64,000 bases of DNA from Vandammella animalimorsus (GTDB lineage Bacteria; Pseudomonadota; Gammaproteobacteria; Burkholderiales; Burkholderiaceae_C): the NCBI RefSeq assembly GCF_002285285.1, contig NZ_NSJF01000002.1:186001-250000 (forward strand). Direction: 5' to 3'. The translations under genes were made by a program, and so were the position numbers. Within the stretch, counting starts at the first letter, position 1. Each line of letters starts with the position of its first letter. The notes beneath the pieces were generated by a model, which worked only from the letters and a program-made list of their open reading frames with translations, was not told where the DNA came from and did not search any database. Below are positions 26,907 through 36,938 of this stretch, piece by piece.

Positions 26907-27072
26907 GCAGAGCCTTTTCAAAGTCTCTGCACGGCGATTCATCCAGAGGATTTGTGCGGTCTGCGGCCTTGCAACGCCTCGCCGGGCCGCCCGGCCCGTC
27001 GACGTTTTGCGCCTTGCAGTCCATCCCAAACCACTTGTTGCCCACCCGCGCCGAGCCTTTGAACAGGCTCTC
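26907..27072. repeat. ~166-bp segment bounded by related inverted repeats (possible MITE)
   Basis: The left end (26909-26928) AGAGCCTTTTCAAAGTCTCT and the reverse complement of the right end (27053-27072) GAGAGCCTGTTCAAAGGCTC are inverted relatives with a few mismatches, and each end is itself partly palindromic. The block fills the whole gap between the membrane-protein gene and the PIN gene, and its right end overlaps the PIN stop codon. No coding capacity. The end sequence resembles the terminal repeats of the element at 18709-18977. Confidence 0.45.
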
Positions 27073-27511
27073 AAAGCTGCGGCAGTGCCGCTGCGGCCAG
27101 CACGTCCAGCCGCGCCAGGCGGTTGCGCAGCTTGAGCACCTGGCGGTCCTTGCTCAGCAGCACGGCGCGGTGGGCGATGGCCAGGTCGATGAATTTCTGG
27201 TCGTCGCCGTCGCGGCAGCGTACGCAGGCTTCGGCGGCGGCATTGACCAGGGTGACCGCAGCGTCGAATTGCGCCAGGATGTCTGCCGCCGTTCGCTGGT
27301 AATGGGCCATGCGCGGCTGCAGGTGGGCATAGGTCAGCACGTGCGCGAGTTCGGCGCGCATGGCCGTGGTGGCGATCCAGTGCAGGCGCGGCGTGGGTTG
27401 GGCCAGCGCAGCCCACAGCTGCGCCTGCGCGGCGGTCGCTCTCGGGTCGCCAAACAGCAGCATGTCCAGCACGATGTTGGTGTCCAGCACCAGGGCGCGC
27501 GGCGGTGTCAT
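27071..27511 (-). CDS. PIN-domain protein (COG1569-type putative toxin nuclease)
   Basis: A 146-residue protein with a PIN ribonuclease fold: first acidic residue in LVLDTNIVLDMLLFGDP (about 6-22), Glu in MRAELAHVL, and the later acidic cluster CRDGDDQKFIDLAIAHRA (about 103-120) followed by LLSKDRQVLKL. This is the group often labelled as putative toxin components of the PIN family. No antitoxin-like gene is adjacent; the next minus-strand gene is a decayed PLP enzyme. The stop lies at the edge of the repeat at 26907-27072, so a shortened C-terminus is possible. Confidence 0.78.
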   Translation of the reverse strand: MTPPRALVLDTNIVLDMLLFGDPRATAAQAQLWAALAQPTPRLHWIATTAMRAELAHVLTYAHLQPRMAHYQRTAADILAQFDAAVTLVNAAAEACVRCRDGDDQKFIDLAIAHRAVLLSKDRQVLKLRNRLARLDVLAAAALPQL

Positions 27512-27620
27512 CTCTGCTGGTTGGTTTGCTGCTGGGCGCGTGCCAGTCGCGCGGCAGCTTGAGGCTGCGCCACGCAGGCCTTGAAGCTGCTGCGTTGGCA
27601 GTGCAAGCGGCAGTGGGTCT

Positions 27621-27911
27621 TCATCGTGGCGATACATGCAGATCGGCGTGCCAGGCCTGCAATTGCGCCAGCACGCGGGCCTCGTCCCACACGCGGCCAT
27701 GCACCACGACCTTGGCACCGTACTGGGCGATGGCCTGGCGCGCGCGGGCGCTGGTGGTGTGCGGCAGGACTGCGGTCACGGGCAGACCCACGCCGCGAAT
27801 CTTGAAGGAGCCCGGCGGCTGCACGGCTTCGAGCTTGAGCCAGACATCGCGGCCCGCAGCCGCACTCAGCGCGGGTGAGGCCAGCAAGGGGGTGGCAATG
27901 TGCAGGGGCAT
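27621..27911 (-). pseudogene. Decayed PLP-dependent serine/threonine dehydratase-like gene
   Basis: Ninety-six residues remain of a family that usually exceeds 300. The N-terminus MPLHIATPLLASPALSAAAG and the PLP-lysine motif PPGSFKIRGVG are intact, but the frame then jumps to LPVTAVLPHTTSARARQAIA. About 35 residues, including the SSSGGNAG cofactor-phosphate loop expected there, are missing in-frame, and everything after the VVVHGRVWDEA region is gone. A functional enzyme is not possible from this. It sits 12 bases downstream of valS on the same strand. Confidence 0.78.
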
Positions 27912-27923
27912 GGCGTTGGGGCG

Positions 27924-30872
27924 TCAGCCGAGTTGTGCCAGCTTCTCCAGCTGCTCGCGCAGGCGCGCCAGCGTGGCGCCGAAGTCGGCCACGCGCTGCT
28001 TTTCCTGCTCGATGACGGCAGGCGGGGCCTTGGCGACGAAGGCTTCGTTGGCGAGTTTGCCTTCGGCCTTTTTCACCTCGCCTTCAAGGCGGGCGATTTC
28101 CTTGTTCAGGCGGGCTTGTTCGGCGGCCACGTCGATTTCGACGAACAGGCACAGGCGCGCATCGCCCACCACGGCCACGGGCGCGGCGGCGGCGGCTTGC
28201 GCCCACTCGGCCTCGCTGGCAAAGACCTTGACTTCGCTGAGCTTGGCCAGCGCTTGCAGCACGGGCGCCACGGCTTGCAGTTGCTGGCTGGCGGCGGCCG
28301 AATCGGCCACGGCATACAGCGGCAGGCGCTGCGCGGGGGAGATGTTCATCTCGCCGCGCAGGGTGCGGCAGGCGTCCACCAGGGCTTTGAGCTGGGCGAC
28401 TTCGGCCTCGGCGGCTTCGTCGATGTTTTCGGCCTGCGCCTGCGGGTAGGGCGCGGTGGCGATGCTGCCGCCGGGCGGCACGGTCTTGCCTGCCAGCGGG
28501 GCCACGACTTGCCACAGCGCTTCGGTCACGAACGGGATGACGGGGTGCGCCAGGCGCAGCACGGCTTCGAGCACGCGCAGCAGGGTGCGGCGCGTGGCGC
28601 GCTGCTGCTCGGGCGTGCCAGTCTGGATTTGCACTTTGGCGATTTCCAGGTACCAGTCGCAGTACTCGTTCCAGACGAAGTCGTAAATGGCGGTGGCGAC
28701 GTTGTCCAGCCGGTAGTCGGCAAAGCCTTGTTCAATAGCGGCCTCGGTCTTTTGCAGGCGGCTGACGATCCATCGGTCGGCGGCGCTGCGGTGCTGGGCC
28801 GTGCCCTCGTCGCTGCAATCAAAGCCCTCGCAGTTCATCAGCACAAAGCGGCTGGCGTTCCAGAGCTTGTTGCAGAAGTTGCGGTAGCCCTCGCAGCGCT
28901 TGCTGTCGAAGTTGATACTGCGGCCCAGGCTCGCCAGCGCCGCGAAGGTAAAGCGCAGCGCGTCTGCGCCGTAGGCGGGGATGCCGTCGGGGAATTCCTT
29001 GCGCGTGGCCTTTTCCACTTGCGGCGCGGTTTCGGGCTTGCGCAGGCCGGTGGTGCGTTTTTTCAGCAGGGGTTCGAGTGCAATGCCGTCGATCAAGTCC
29101 ACGGGGTCGAGCACGTTGCCTTCCGATTTGCTCATCTTCTTGCCCTGCGCATCGCGCACCAGGCCGTGGATGTACACGCCGCGGAAGGGCACGCGGCCGG
29201 TGAAGTGGGTCGTCATCATGATCATGCGCGCGACCCAGAAGAAGATGATGTCGTAGCCGGTGACCAGCACGCTGCTGGGCAAATACAGGTTGTAGTCGGC
29301 GGTGGCATCGCTGCTGCCGTCCGTGCTCTGGGCCTCGGGCCAGCCCATGGTCGAGAAGGGCACGAGGGCGGAGGAATACCAGGTATCCAGCACGTCGGGG
29401 TCACGCTCCAACGCGCCGGTGTAGCCTGTGGCAGCGGCCTTGGCGCGGGCCTCCTGCTCGTTGCGGGCCACGTACACGCTGCCGTCCTCGCCGTACCAGG
29501 CGGGGATTTGGTGGCCCCACCAGAGCTGGCGGCTGATGGTCCAGTCCTGGATGTTGTTCATCCACTGGTTGTAGGTGTTGACCCAGTTCTCGGGCACAAA
29601 GCGCACCTGGCCGCTGTGCACGGCGTCAATGGCTTTTTGCGCGATGGATTTGGTCTCGCCCGCGCCCACCTTGGTCATGGCGATGAACCATTGGTCGGTG
29701 AGCATGGGCTCCACCACCGAGCCAGTGCGCGCGCAAATGGGCAGCATGTATTTGTGCGGCTTGATGTCGATCACGTAGCCGCCGGCCTGCAAATCGGCCA
29801 GGAACTGCTTGCGCGCTTCGTAGCGGTCCAGCCCGCGATAGGGCGCAGGGCCGTTGTCGTTGACGTGCGCATCCAGCGTGAAGATGGTGATCAGCGGCAG
29901 ATCGTGCCGCAGCGCGCAGGCATAGTCGTTGAAGTCGTGCGCGCCGGTGATCTTGACGCAGCCCGAGCCGAACTCACGATCGACGAAATCATCGGCAATG
30001 ATGGGGATGTTGCGGTTGTTCAGCGGCAGCTCCACCCACTTGCCCACCAGGTGCTTGTAGCGCTCGTCCTCGGGGTGCACGGCCAGCGCGCCGTCGGCCA
30101 TCATGGTCTCGGGGCGCGTGGTGGCAATGGTCATGCCGCGTTCGAGCTTGCCGCCCACCATCTGCGGGCCATCGACGAAGGGGTAGCAGATGTAGTGCAT
30201 CTTGCCGTCGGATTCGACGCTTTCCACCTCCAGATCGCTCACCGCGCTTTTGAGCACCGGGTCCCAGTTCACCAGGCGCTTGCCGCGGTAGATCAGGCCC
30301 TGCTCGTACAGGCGCACAAAGGTTTCCGTCACCACTTTGGAGAGCTTCTCGTCCATGGTGAAGTACTCGCGGCTCCAGTCCACCGTGTCGCCCATGCGGC
30401 GCATTTGCTGGGTGATGGTGTTGCCGCTTTGCTCCTTCCATTCCCACACTTTGGCGACGAAGTTCTTGCGCGCCTCGGGCGGTGTCGCACCCATGTCGTA
30501 GCGGCTGATGCCTTGCGCCTGCAATTGGCGCTCGACCACAATTTGCGTGGCAATGCCGGCGTGGTCGGTGCCCGGAATCCAGGCCGTGTTGAAGCCCCGC
30601 ATGCGGTGGTAGCGCGTGAGGCTGTCCATGATGGTCTGGTTGAAGGCATGGCCCATGTGCAGCGTGCCCGTCACATTGGGCGGCGGCAATTGGATGGCGA
30701 AGTTCTCGCCCTTGGCGGCCGCCTCGGCGCTGGGCGCGCCCGTGCCGCGAAAGCCCGCCGCGCCTAAGCCTGCGGCTTCCCACGCGGGGCCCCATTGGGC
30801 CTCGATGGCGGCGGGTTCAAAGGATTTGGACAGGGAGGCAAGGCCGGGTTGGGCGGGGGTCGATGGGCTCAT
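27924..30872 (-). CDS. valS: Valyl-tRNA synthetase
   Basis: A 982-residue class I aminoacyl-tRNA synthetase. The HIGH box is in [15 protein letters not shown] (about 60) and the KMSKS box in [14 protein letters not shown]. The editing domain, anticodon-binding domain (residues [18 protein letters not shown] onward) and C-terminal coiled-coil arm ([20 protein letters not shown]) are all present, so the protein is full length. ATG at 30872 is chosen; the frame is open further upstream into the tRNA-Gly region but that is not coding. It charges tRNA-Val. Confidence 0.97.
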   Translation of the reverse strand: MSPSTPAQPGLASLSKSFEPAAIEAQWGPAWEAAGLGAAGFRGTGAPSAEAAAKGENFAIQLPPPNVTGTLHMGHAFNQTIMDSLTRYHRMRGFNTAWIPGTDHAGIATQIVVERQLQAQGISRYDMGATPPEARKNFVAKVWEWKEQSGNTITQQMRRMGDTVDWSREYFTMDEKLSKVVTETFVRLYEQGLIYRGKRLVNWDPVLKSAVSDLEVESVESDGKMHYICYPFVDGPQMVGGKLERGMTIATTRPETMMADGALAVHPEDERYKHLVGKWVELPLNNRNIPIIADDFVDREFGSGCVKITGAHDFNDYACALRHDLPLITIFTLDAHVNDNGPAPYRGLDRYEARKQFLADLQAGGYVIDIKPHKYMLPICARTGSVVEPMLTDQWFIAMTKVGAGETKSIAQKAIDAVHSGQVRFVPENWVNTYNQWMNNIQDWTISRQLWWGHQIPAWYGEDGSVYVARNEQEARAKAAATGYTGALERDPDVLDTWYSSALVPFSTMGWPEAQSTDGSSDATADYNLYLPSSVLVTGYDIIFFWVARMIMMTTHFTGRVPFRGVYIHGLVRDAQGKKMSKSEGNVLDPVDLIDGIALEPLLKKRTTGLRKPETAPQVEKATRKEFPDGIPAYGADALRFTFAALASLGRSINFDSKRCEGYRNFCNKLWNASRFVLMNCEGFDCSDEGTAQHRSAADRWIVSRLQKTEAAIEQGFADYRLDNVATAIYDFVWNEYCDWYLEIAKVQIQTGTPEQQRATRRTLLRVLEAVLRLAHPVIPFVTEALWQVVAPLAGKTVPPGGSIATAPYPQAQAENIDEAAEAEVAQLKALVDACRTLRGEMNISPAQRLPLYAVADSAAASQQLQAVAPVLQALAKLSEVKVFASEAEWAQAAAAAPVAVVGDARLCLFVEIDVAAEQARLNKEIARLEGEVKKAEGKLANEAFVAKAPPAVIEQEKQRVADFGATLARLREQLEKLAQLG

Positions 30873-31039
30873 GGCAATGGCGGAATGGGGCGTGGTGGCG
30901 CCACCGGGCGAAGCGGCAGCGAGCTGGCGCAGGGCATCTGTCAGCCAGCAAAGGCGCGATTCTATGGGGTGTTGGGGGAGGACATCCGTGCCTGGGCAGG
31001 TCAGGGCGGGCGCAGGGCCTGTGCATTGGCACGCGCATG

Positions 31040-31066
31040 AAAAAAGGGCCTGCAAGGCCCTTTTTT
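31040..31066 (-). terminator. Terminator of tRNA-Gly
   Basis: AAAAAAGGGCCT and AGGCCCTTTTTT form a perfect 12-bp stem with a 3-base GCA loop; the T-run follows the stem in either direction. It lies 35 bases past the 3' end of the minus-strand tRNA. Confidence 0.85.
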
Positions 31067-31100
31067 CATTGAACAACCGCCGTTGGCGACTGTTTGAATT

Positions 31101-31176
31101 TGGAGCGGGAAACCGGTCTCGAACCGGCGACCTCAACCTTGGCAAGGTTGCGCTCTACCAACTGAGCTATTCCCGC
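31101..31176 (-). tRNA. tRNA-Gly(GCC)
   Basis: A 76-base gene on the minus strand. The acceptor arms GCGGGAA/TTCCCGC pair perfectly, the D-arm is GCTCAGTTGGTAGAGC, the anticodon stem CAACC/GGTTG surrounds TTGCCAA with anticodon GCC at 31141-31143, and the T-arm has GGTTCGAGACC. The CCA end is encoded. It is transcribed toward valS, with a terminator in between. Confidence 0.97.
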
Positions 31177-31305
31177 ATCGACCAATGCCACACAGCTTGT
31201 GTGCGCATCAGCGAAAGCCGAGATTATAGGGGTGTTTTTTGGCCTGTTCGGTGAAATGTGAAAATTTTTTTGCGCCTGCCCGAAACGGGTTCTCAAAACA
31301 GGTTC

Positions 31306-32178
31306 TCACCCATGCTGCGCCAGCCATTGGCACAGGGCGCTGTCGGCGCGGCCTAGCCCGTCAAGCACGGTGTAGTGGTTGGCGCCAGGCAGGGCCAGTG
31401 CGCTGCCTTGGTTGCCAGCGCCGTGCCATTGGGCCAGGAAGTCCTGCGACTGGCGGGCGAACTCGCTGCTTTCGTCTGCGCCCCAGGTCAGCAGGGCCTG
31501 GGCCTGGCTGGGCTGCACGCCAAACATGGGCGAGTTGCGCACGATGATGCCGCTGTCGAGCTGGATGGCCGGCTGCAGGTAGCTGTAGCGCAGCGGGGCA
31601 ATGTCGTAGATGCCGCTGATGAGCAGTGCGGCGCGCGCCAAGTCCTGGGGCAGGCCGTAGTCGCGCTGCCAGGGCGTTTGCAGGCACATGGCCGCCAGGT
31701 GCGCGCCGGCGGAATGGCCGGCCAGCGTGATGCGCCCCGGGTCGCCGTTGTACTGCGCGATGTGGCGCCGCACCCAGACCAGGCTGGCGCGCGCCTGGCG
31801 GCTGATTTCATCGAGCGTGACCTTGGGGCACAGGGCGTAGTCGATCAGCACCACCGTCATGCCCAGCTCGCGCGGGCCCTGGGCGATGGCGCTGAAGTCG
31901 CGCGCGCAGCGCGAGCGCCAGTAGCCGCCGTGGATGAACAGCAGCACGGGCGCATCGGGGCGGTCGGCGGGGAAGATATCGAGCTTTTCCTCGCGCGTGG
32001 GCCCGTAGGGTACGTCCGGGATGTAGCGCCAGTTCTGGCGCGCGCGCTCAGACTGCGTCTCGAAGTGCTGCACGATGGCCCCCAGATCCAGCCCCAGCGA
32101 GGGGTTGTAGGCTTGGTCGATGGCCTCTTGCGTGGCCAGGTCGCGGTACAGGCTGGGCATGGTGTTGGAGTCGTTCAT
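31306..32178 (-). CDS. Alpha/beta hydrolase, kynurenine-formamidase/esterase-like
   Basis: A 290-residue hydrolase. The oxyanion-hole motif is VLLFIHGGYWRSR (about 78-90), the nucleophile elbow is AGHSAGAHLA (Ser near 153), and a late ANHYTVLDGL supplies the catalytic His. The combination HGGYW plus GHSAG is typical of the BD-FAE/kynurenine formamidase-like group that hydrolyses N-formylkynurenine or small esters. No kynurenine-pathway genes are nearby, so the substrate is open. It is divergent from the DUF2339 gene. Confidence 0.82.
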   Translation of the reverse strand: MNDSNTMPSLYRDLATQEAIDQAYNPSLGLDLGAIVQHFETQSERARQNWRYIPDVPYGPTREEKLDIFPADRPDAPVLLFIHGGYWRSRCARDFSAIAQGPRELGMTVVLIDYALCPKVTLDEISRQARASLVWVRRHIAQYNGDPGRITLAGHSAGAHLAAMCLQTPWQRDYGLPQDLARAALLISGIYDIAPLRYSYLQPAIQLDSGIIVRNSPMFGVQPSQAQALLTWGADESSEFARQSQDFLAQWHGAGNQGSALALPGANHYTVLDGLGRADSALCQWLAQHG

Positions 32179-32301
32179 GGCGTGACGTGTCTGTGCTGAA
32201 GAAGGCAAGGCTGCCGAGTATGCCGCTTTGGCCGGGGCTGCGCATGCAGGCCCTACACTGGCGGGCGCCAATTACCAAGCAGTCGATCAGGGGGAGGCCC
32301 G

Positions 32302-35300
32302 ATGGATCCATGGATAGAACTGTTTTTCGGGGGCTTGCTCATGGCCTTGCCCCTGGTGTTGCTGTTCATCGGCCTGAGCCTGCACAGACTGCGCCGCCAG
32401 GTGCGTGCGCTGGAACAGCGCAGCCAGCAGCAGCAGCGCCAGATCGAGCACTTGCAGCAACGCCTGATGGCCGGCGCTGGCCCAGTGGCTGCCGCGCCTG
32501 TGACGGCGCATGAGCCCACCCCCGCCGCTGCCAACCCCGCCGCTACCGCCACCATCGCCCCGAGGCCCGACGCCGCAGCCCAACCGGCAGCCAGCGCCAC
32601 GGCGCAGCAGGCAGCGGATGGGCCGCAAGGCAGTCTGGCTGCCCAGGCCAGGTTGTGGGCGGCAGCGGCTGCCCGTGAGACTGCGGCCCTGGCGGCTGCG
32701 CCGCTTGAGCAGGCCAGCGCCGATGCGGTCGCGCTGCGCGATGCGCAGGCCGAAGAGGCGCTGTGGGGCGATTTGCCGCCCCGCCAGCGCCAGCGCCAGC
32801 CCCAGCGCAGCCAGCCGCCCGGCAGCACGGCATCCGCTGGGGTCGTGGCCTGGCTGCGGCACTGGTTCAGCACGGGCAATGTCCCCGTCAAGGTGGGCAT
32901 GCTGGTGCTGTTTGCCGGCGTGGCCGCGCTGCTGCGCTACGCCCATGAGCAGCAATGGGTGCAGTTGCCGATGTGGGCCCGCGTGCTGGGCGTGCAGGCG
33001 GCGGCGGTGGCGGGCCTGTGGTTTGGCTGGCGCCAGCGCCAGGCGCGGCGCGGTTTTGCGCTGACGGTGCAAGGCGGCGCTCTGGGTATCTTGCTGCTGA
33101 CCTGGTTTGCGGCCTACCGCCTGTATGGCCTGTGGCCTGCCGGCGCGGCGTTGGCGGGCACGCTGGCCACGCTGGCGCTGACGGTCTGGCTGGCCCTGCG
33201 CCAGGATGCGCTGGCGCTGGCAATGTTTGGCGTGCTGGGCGGCTTTCTGGCGCCGCTGTGGCTCAGCAGCGGCGGCAGTCATGTGGCCCTGTTCAGTTAC
33301 TACGCGGCGTTGAATGCGGCGATTTTTGCCATCTGCCTGGGGCGAGCCTGGCAGCCGCTGCAATTGCTGGGCTTTGGCTTCACGTTCGGTTTCTTCGGTT
33401 TGTGGCTGACGGCGCAGCCTTGGCCCTTGCCCCAGCAAGCCAGCGCGCAGGCGTTTTTGGCGCTGTTTTTCGCGCTGTACCTGCTTTTGCCAGCCTGGTC
33501 TGCCTGGCGGGACCACGGCCCGGTTCAGCAGCGCTGGCGCTGGATCGACACCGTGCTGGTGTATGGCGCGCCGCTGGCGGCCTTTGTGCTGCAGGCGGTG
33601 CTGCTCGAAGGCCAGCGCCGCCCGCTGGCTGCGGTGGCGCTGGCCGCCAGCCTGTTGTATGGCGCGCTGGCCTATGGTCTGCGCTACCAGGCGCGGCTGC
33701 GGTCGCTGGTGCGCGACTGGGCCGTGCTGGGCGCGGGTTTTGCCGCGCTTACCGTGCCGCTGGCGTTCTCGGCCCAGGCCACCAGCGTGGCCTGGGCCAG
33801 CCTGGCGCTGGCCTTGCTTTGGCAGGGCCTGCGCCAGCGCCAGCCGCTGCTGCAAGGCCTGGGCCTGGCGCTGCACGTGCTGGCCTGGCTGGCATTGCAG
33901 CAGGCACGCAACGATGGGGCTGGTATTGGGCAGGGCATGGCCGCCGGTCAGCTGGCCTGGCCGGTGCTCAACCCCTGGTTTGCGACCACGGTGTTCCTGG
34001 CGCTGACGCTGCTGGCCGCGGCCTGGTGCCTGGCCCGCTGGCGCCAGCGCCCCCTGCACGACCGCTGGGCGCTGGGCTTGCTGATCTTGGGCGTGCTGGA
34101 GTTGCTGGGTGCAGGCCTGCGTGAGATCGCGCTGTACAGCGGCGGCGGCACGGCCGAGGCCCTGCGCCTGATGCTGTTGGTCCTGTTGGGCTGGGCGGCG
34201 GCGGCCGTGTACCGCTGGAGCCTGCCATTGCCAGTGCTGGCGCGCACGGCGCTGCTGCTGGGCCTGGCCGGGCCCATGTTGCATTGGCTGATGGATCCGA
34301 GCCATTGGTACCGGCCACATTCGGTATGGATGGCGCTGGCGCTGGCGATGTACCTGGCCGGCAGCCGTGCCGTGCTGCACTGGCTGGGGCCTGCGCGACC
34401 GATCCGCATGGGCGAGCCAGCCCAGGGGCGCGCGGTGCGGGCCTGGCACGCACAGGCCAATACCGCCTGGTGGCTGCACGCCCTGCTGGCGGCCACGCTG
34501 TGGCTGTGGCAGGCCGGCGAGGATTGGCTGGGGCCGGATGGCGCACTGTTGCAGGGCTGGGCGCTGCTGCTGGTGGCGGCGCCTGCGCTGGGCCTGGCGT
34601 TGTTGCAAATCCGTGCGCCGCAATGGCTGGGCTATGGCGCTGGGCCTGATGCGCTTGCTGCATCCGCTGCGCCCGCCAGGGCCGCTGCCGTGCCAGGTGC
34701 AGCCCCAGATGCGGCGCGCCACTGGCCCTTGGTGCTGGCGCGCTGCACGCTGTGGGCGCTGGGTCTGGTGGCTTTGCCCGGCCTGCTGCTGCCAGGCCGG
34801 CCTGCGCCGCTGCCGTGGTTGCCGGTGCTCAATCCGCAGGATTTGGTGCTGCTGGCCAGTCTGGCTCTGGCGCTGCGGCTGTGGTGGCCGCAGCAAGGCG
34901 CAGGCGTCATTCCGCGCCGGGCCTCCTGGTTGGCAGGCCAGGGCGGCGGGCAGCCCTACGGCCTGGGGGCTTTGCTGGCGCTGCTGTGGCTGAGCAAGTC
35001 CGCCCTGGCGGCCGTGCATCACTGGGCCGGCGTGCCTTGGACGCTGCCGGCCCTGCTGCACAGCGCCTTGGCGCAGACGGTGTTGACGCTGCTGTGGGGG
35101 GCGCTGGCAGTGGCTGCCTGGGTGCAGGGCTCGCGCCGGCGCTCGCGGCCGCTGTGGACGCTGGGCCTGCTGGTCATGGGCGCGGTGCTGCTCAAGCTGG
35201 TGCTGCTCGATCGCCAGCACCTGGGCAATCTGTGGGGCATTGCCTCGTTCATGGGCTATGGCCTGCTGTGCGTGGTGGTGGGCTACCTGGCCCCGGCGCC

Positions 35301-35349
35301 GCCACGCGAGCGCGCCAGCGCGGCCCATGCAGAGGCCGTAGATGATTGA
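32302..35349 (+). CDS. DUF2339 multi-pass membrane protein
   Basis: A 1015-residue protein. It starts with one membrane helix, then a cytoplasmic coiled coil (LRRQVRALEQRSQQQQRQIE) and an Ala/Pro-rich linker to about residue 170. From GNVPVKVGMLVLFAGVAALL on it has more than twenty hydrophobic helices, the architecture of DUF2339. The C-terminal section contains LVMGAVLLKLVLLDRQHLGN, typical of the family. Function is unknown. It ends two bases before the convergent DUF4304-like gene. Confidence 0.82.
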   Translation: MDPWIELFFGGLLMALPLVLLFIGLSLHRLRRQVRALEQRSQQQQRQIEHLQQRLMAGAGPVAAAPVTAHEPTPAAANPAATATIAPRPDAAAQPAASATAQQAADGPQGSLAAQARLWAAAAARETAALAAAPLEQASADAVALRDAQAEEALWGDLPPRQRQRQPQRSQPPGSTASAGVVAWLRHWFSTGNVPVKVGMLVLFAGVAALLRYAHEQQWVQLPMWARVLGVQAAAVAGLWFGWRQRQARRGFALTVQGGALGILLLTWFAAYRLYGLWPAGAALAGTLATLALTVWLALRQDALALAMFGVLGGFLAPLWLSSGGSHVALFSYYAALNAAIFAICLGRAWQPLQLLGFGFTFGFFGLWLTAQPWPLPQQASAQAFLALFFALYLLLPAWSAWRDHGPVQQRWRWIDTVLVYGAPLAAFVLQAVLLEGQRRPLAAVALAASLLYGALAYGLRYQARLRSLVRDWAVLGAGFAALTVPLAFSAQATSVAWASLALALLWQGLRQRQPLLQGLGLALHVLAWLALQQARNDGAGIGQGMAAGQLAWPVLNPWFATTVFLALTLLAAAWCLARWRQRPLHDRWALGLLILGVLELLGAGLREIALYSGGGTAEALRLMLLVLLGWAAAAVYRWSLPLPVLARTALLLGLAGPMLHWLMDPSHWYRPHSVWMALALAMYLAGSRAVLHWLGPARPIRMGEPAQGRAVRAWHAQANTAWWLHALLAATLWLWQAGEDWLGPDGALLQGWALLLVAAPALGLALLQIRAPQWLGYGAGPDALAASAAPARAAAVPGAAPDAARHWPLVLARCTLWALGLVALPGLLLPGRPAPLPWLPVLNPQDLVLLASLALALRLWWPQQGAGVIPRRASWLAGQGGGQPYGLGALLALLWLSKSALAAVHHWAGVPWTLPALLHSALAQTVLTLLWGALAVAAWVQGSRRRSRPLWTLGLLVMGAVLLKLVLLDRQHLGNLWGIASFMGYGLLCVVVGYLAPAPPRERASAAHAEAVDD

Positions 35350-35351
35350 TT

Positions 35352-35843
35352 TCAGTCGCCCCGCTGGCCGCGCCGCATGCGCTGCTGCAGCCAGCGGCGC
35401 AGCCGGGTGAGCCAGCCTTCGGCCAGCGGCGTCACTGCGGGCGGCCGTTGGGCTTCGAACCAGGGCAGGCCATGCTCCAGCACGGCCTGGCGCAGTGCCT
35501 GGGCCATGGCTGCGTCGTCGGTATGTGCGTCCAGCTGCCACCAATGGTCCTGGCGGTATTCGGGCAGCAAGAAGCCGATGCGCTGGCGCGTTTGGCATTC
35601 GTATTCCTTGGGCCGCTGCAGCAGCGGCTGGCCCGGCATGGGCTGCCAGATGCCCAGGTTGACGGTGAAGCGGCCTCTGTCGCCGTAGTTCCATTTGTTG
35701 CCCTGCACCTGCAGCACGGCGATGCGCCCCCCGCCTTCGGCGCGGCGAAAGCTGCGCCCCTGGCGCTCGAAGCCCCGCTCTTTCAGGGGCTGTGCCAGGG
35801 CCTGACGAACAATGGCGTCGATGCGTTGGCTGATGGCGCTCAT
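35352..35843 (-). CDS. DUF4304-like protein
   Basis: A 163-residue protein opening with an IVRQALAQPLKERGFERQGR segment and continuing RSFRRAEGGGRIAVLQVQGN, then GRFTVNLGIW; this resembles DUF4304 proteins. The second half has DHWWQLDA and a basic C-terminal tail. No function is known for this family; some members occur with toxin systems, but nothing like that is adjacent. It is 30 bp downstream of the AI-2E-family gene on the same strand. Confidence 0.62.
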   Translation of the reverse strand: MSAISQRIDAIVRQALAQPLKERGFERQGRSFRRAEGGGRIAVLQVQGNKWNYGDRGRFTVNLGIWQPMPGQPLLQRPKEYECQTRQRIGFLLPEYRQDHWWQLDAHTDDAAMAQALRQAVLEHGLPWFEAQRPPAVTPLAEGWLTRLRRWLQQRMRRGQRGD

Positions 35844-35873
35844 GGGGTCCCTCCCGATTTCTTGAACCAGGGC

Positions 35874-36938
35874 TCATCGCCCCAGGCTGCCTTCTTCCTT
35901 CTTGGTGATGAAGATGGCCCAGATGGACATGAACAGCGCGGCGATGACCGGGCCGGCGACGAAGCCGGTGATGCCAAACAACGAGATGCCGCCCAGCGTC
36001 GAGAGCAGCACCAGGTAGTCGGGCATCTTGGTCTCCTTGCCCACCAGGATGGGGCGCAGCAGGTTGTCCACCAGGCCGATGACGCCCACGCCCACGGCAA
36101 TCATGATGCCGCCCTTGAGCAGCGAGCCCGTGGCCAGCAGGTAGATGGCCACCGGCCCCCAGACCAGGCCAGCGCCCACGGCCGGCAGCAGCGAGAGCAC
36201 GCCCATGACCACGCCCCAGAGGATGGGCCCCTGGATGCCCATGGCCCAGAACATCAGGCCGCCGAGTACACCCTGCACGCCCGCCACGACGATGTTGCCC
36301 TTGATGGTGGCCTTGACCACGGCGCTGAACTTGCTGCTCAGCTGGCGGGAGTAGCGCTTGTCCATTGGAATGGCGTGGCGCACCAGCGCCATCAGCCCCG
36401 CACCATCGCGGAAGAAGAAGAACAGCAGGTACAGCATCAGCGTGAAGGCCAGGCCGAATTGCAGGGTGTTCTGGCCAAAGTTCACAGCCTGGGCCGAGAG
36501 CACGCGGGCGAGCTGGTTGGCCGCCGCCATGAGCTTGGGCTGGATGTCGGCAAAGCTGTCCAGCCCCAGGCGAGAGAGCAGATCCCAGACGCGCTGGGGC
36601 ACGGCGGCGACGATTTGTTGGTAGTAGTGCTGGAAGTCGTTGCCCTCGCGGTTGATGCGCCCATAGAAGGCCAGCACCTCCTGCACCAGCGAGGTCAGCA
36701 CCCCCAGCAGCGGCAGGATGACCACCAGCAGGCACACCAGCAGCGTCAGTAGCGAGGCCAGATTGCGCCGCGTAGGCATGTGCCCCAGGATGCGCTGATG
36801 CACAGGCCAGAACAGCACGGCCAGCGTGGCAGCCCAGAAGATGGCGCTGTAGAACGGCCGCAAAAGCACGAAGAAGGCGATCGTCACGGCGATCAGAATG
36901 GCCAGAAAGGCGCGGCTGTGCAGGGTGGGCTTATCCAT
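35874..36938 (-). CDS. AI-2E family transporter (UPF0118 permease)
   Basis: A 354-residue polytopic protein with about eight membrane helices. Its C-terminal half carries the family's conserved stretch FWAMGIQGPILWGVVMGVLS, LLPAVGAGLVWGP and LVDNLLRPILVGKETKMPDY. The family includes TqsA (autoinducer-2 export) and sodium/proton antiporters, so a specific substrate cannot be assigned. The start at 36938 (MDKPTLHSRAFLAILIAVTI) gives the normal length. It is divergent from sucA with a 340-bp gap. Confidence 0.85.
   Translation of the reverse strand: MDKPTLHSRAFLAILIAVTIAFFVLLRPFYSAIFWAATLAVLFWPVHQRILGHMPTRRNLASLLTLLVCLLVVILPLLGVLTSLVQEVLAFYGRINREGNDFQHYYQQIVAAVPQRVWDLLSRLGLDSFADIQPKLMAAANQLARVLSAQAVNFGQNTLQFGLAFTLMLYLLFFFFRDGAGLMALVRHAIPMDKRYSRQLSSKFSAVVKATIKGNIVVAGVQGVLGGLMFWAMGIQGPILWGVVMGVLSLLPAVGAGLVWGPVAIYLLATGSLLKGGIMIAVGVGVIGLVDNLLRPILVGKETKMPDYLVLLSTLGGISLFGITGFVAGPVIAALFMSIWAIFITKKEEGSLGR

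Noticed and set aside
27900..30767. A 955-codon plus-strand frame across valS
   Set aside because: It is antisense to a complete valS with HIGH and KMSKS motifs; composition is typical of a shadow.
32287..36735. A 1482-codon open frame on the minus strand across the DUF2339 gene
   Set aside because: It is antisense to a membrane protein with clear family features, is rich in Gln, Arg and Pro, and has no domains. Such shadows are expected in GC-rich genes.
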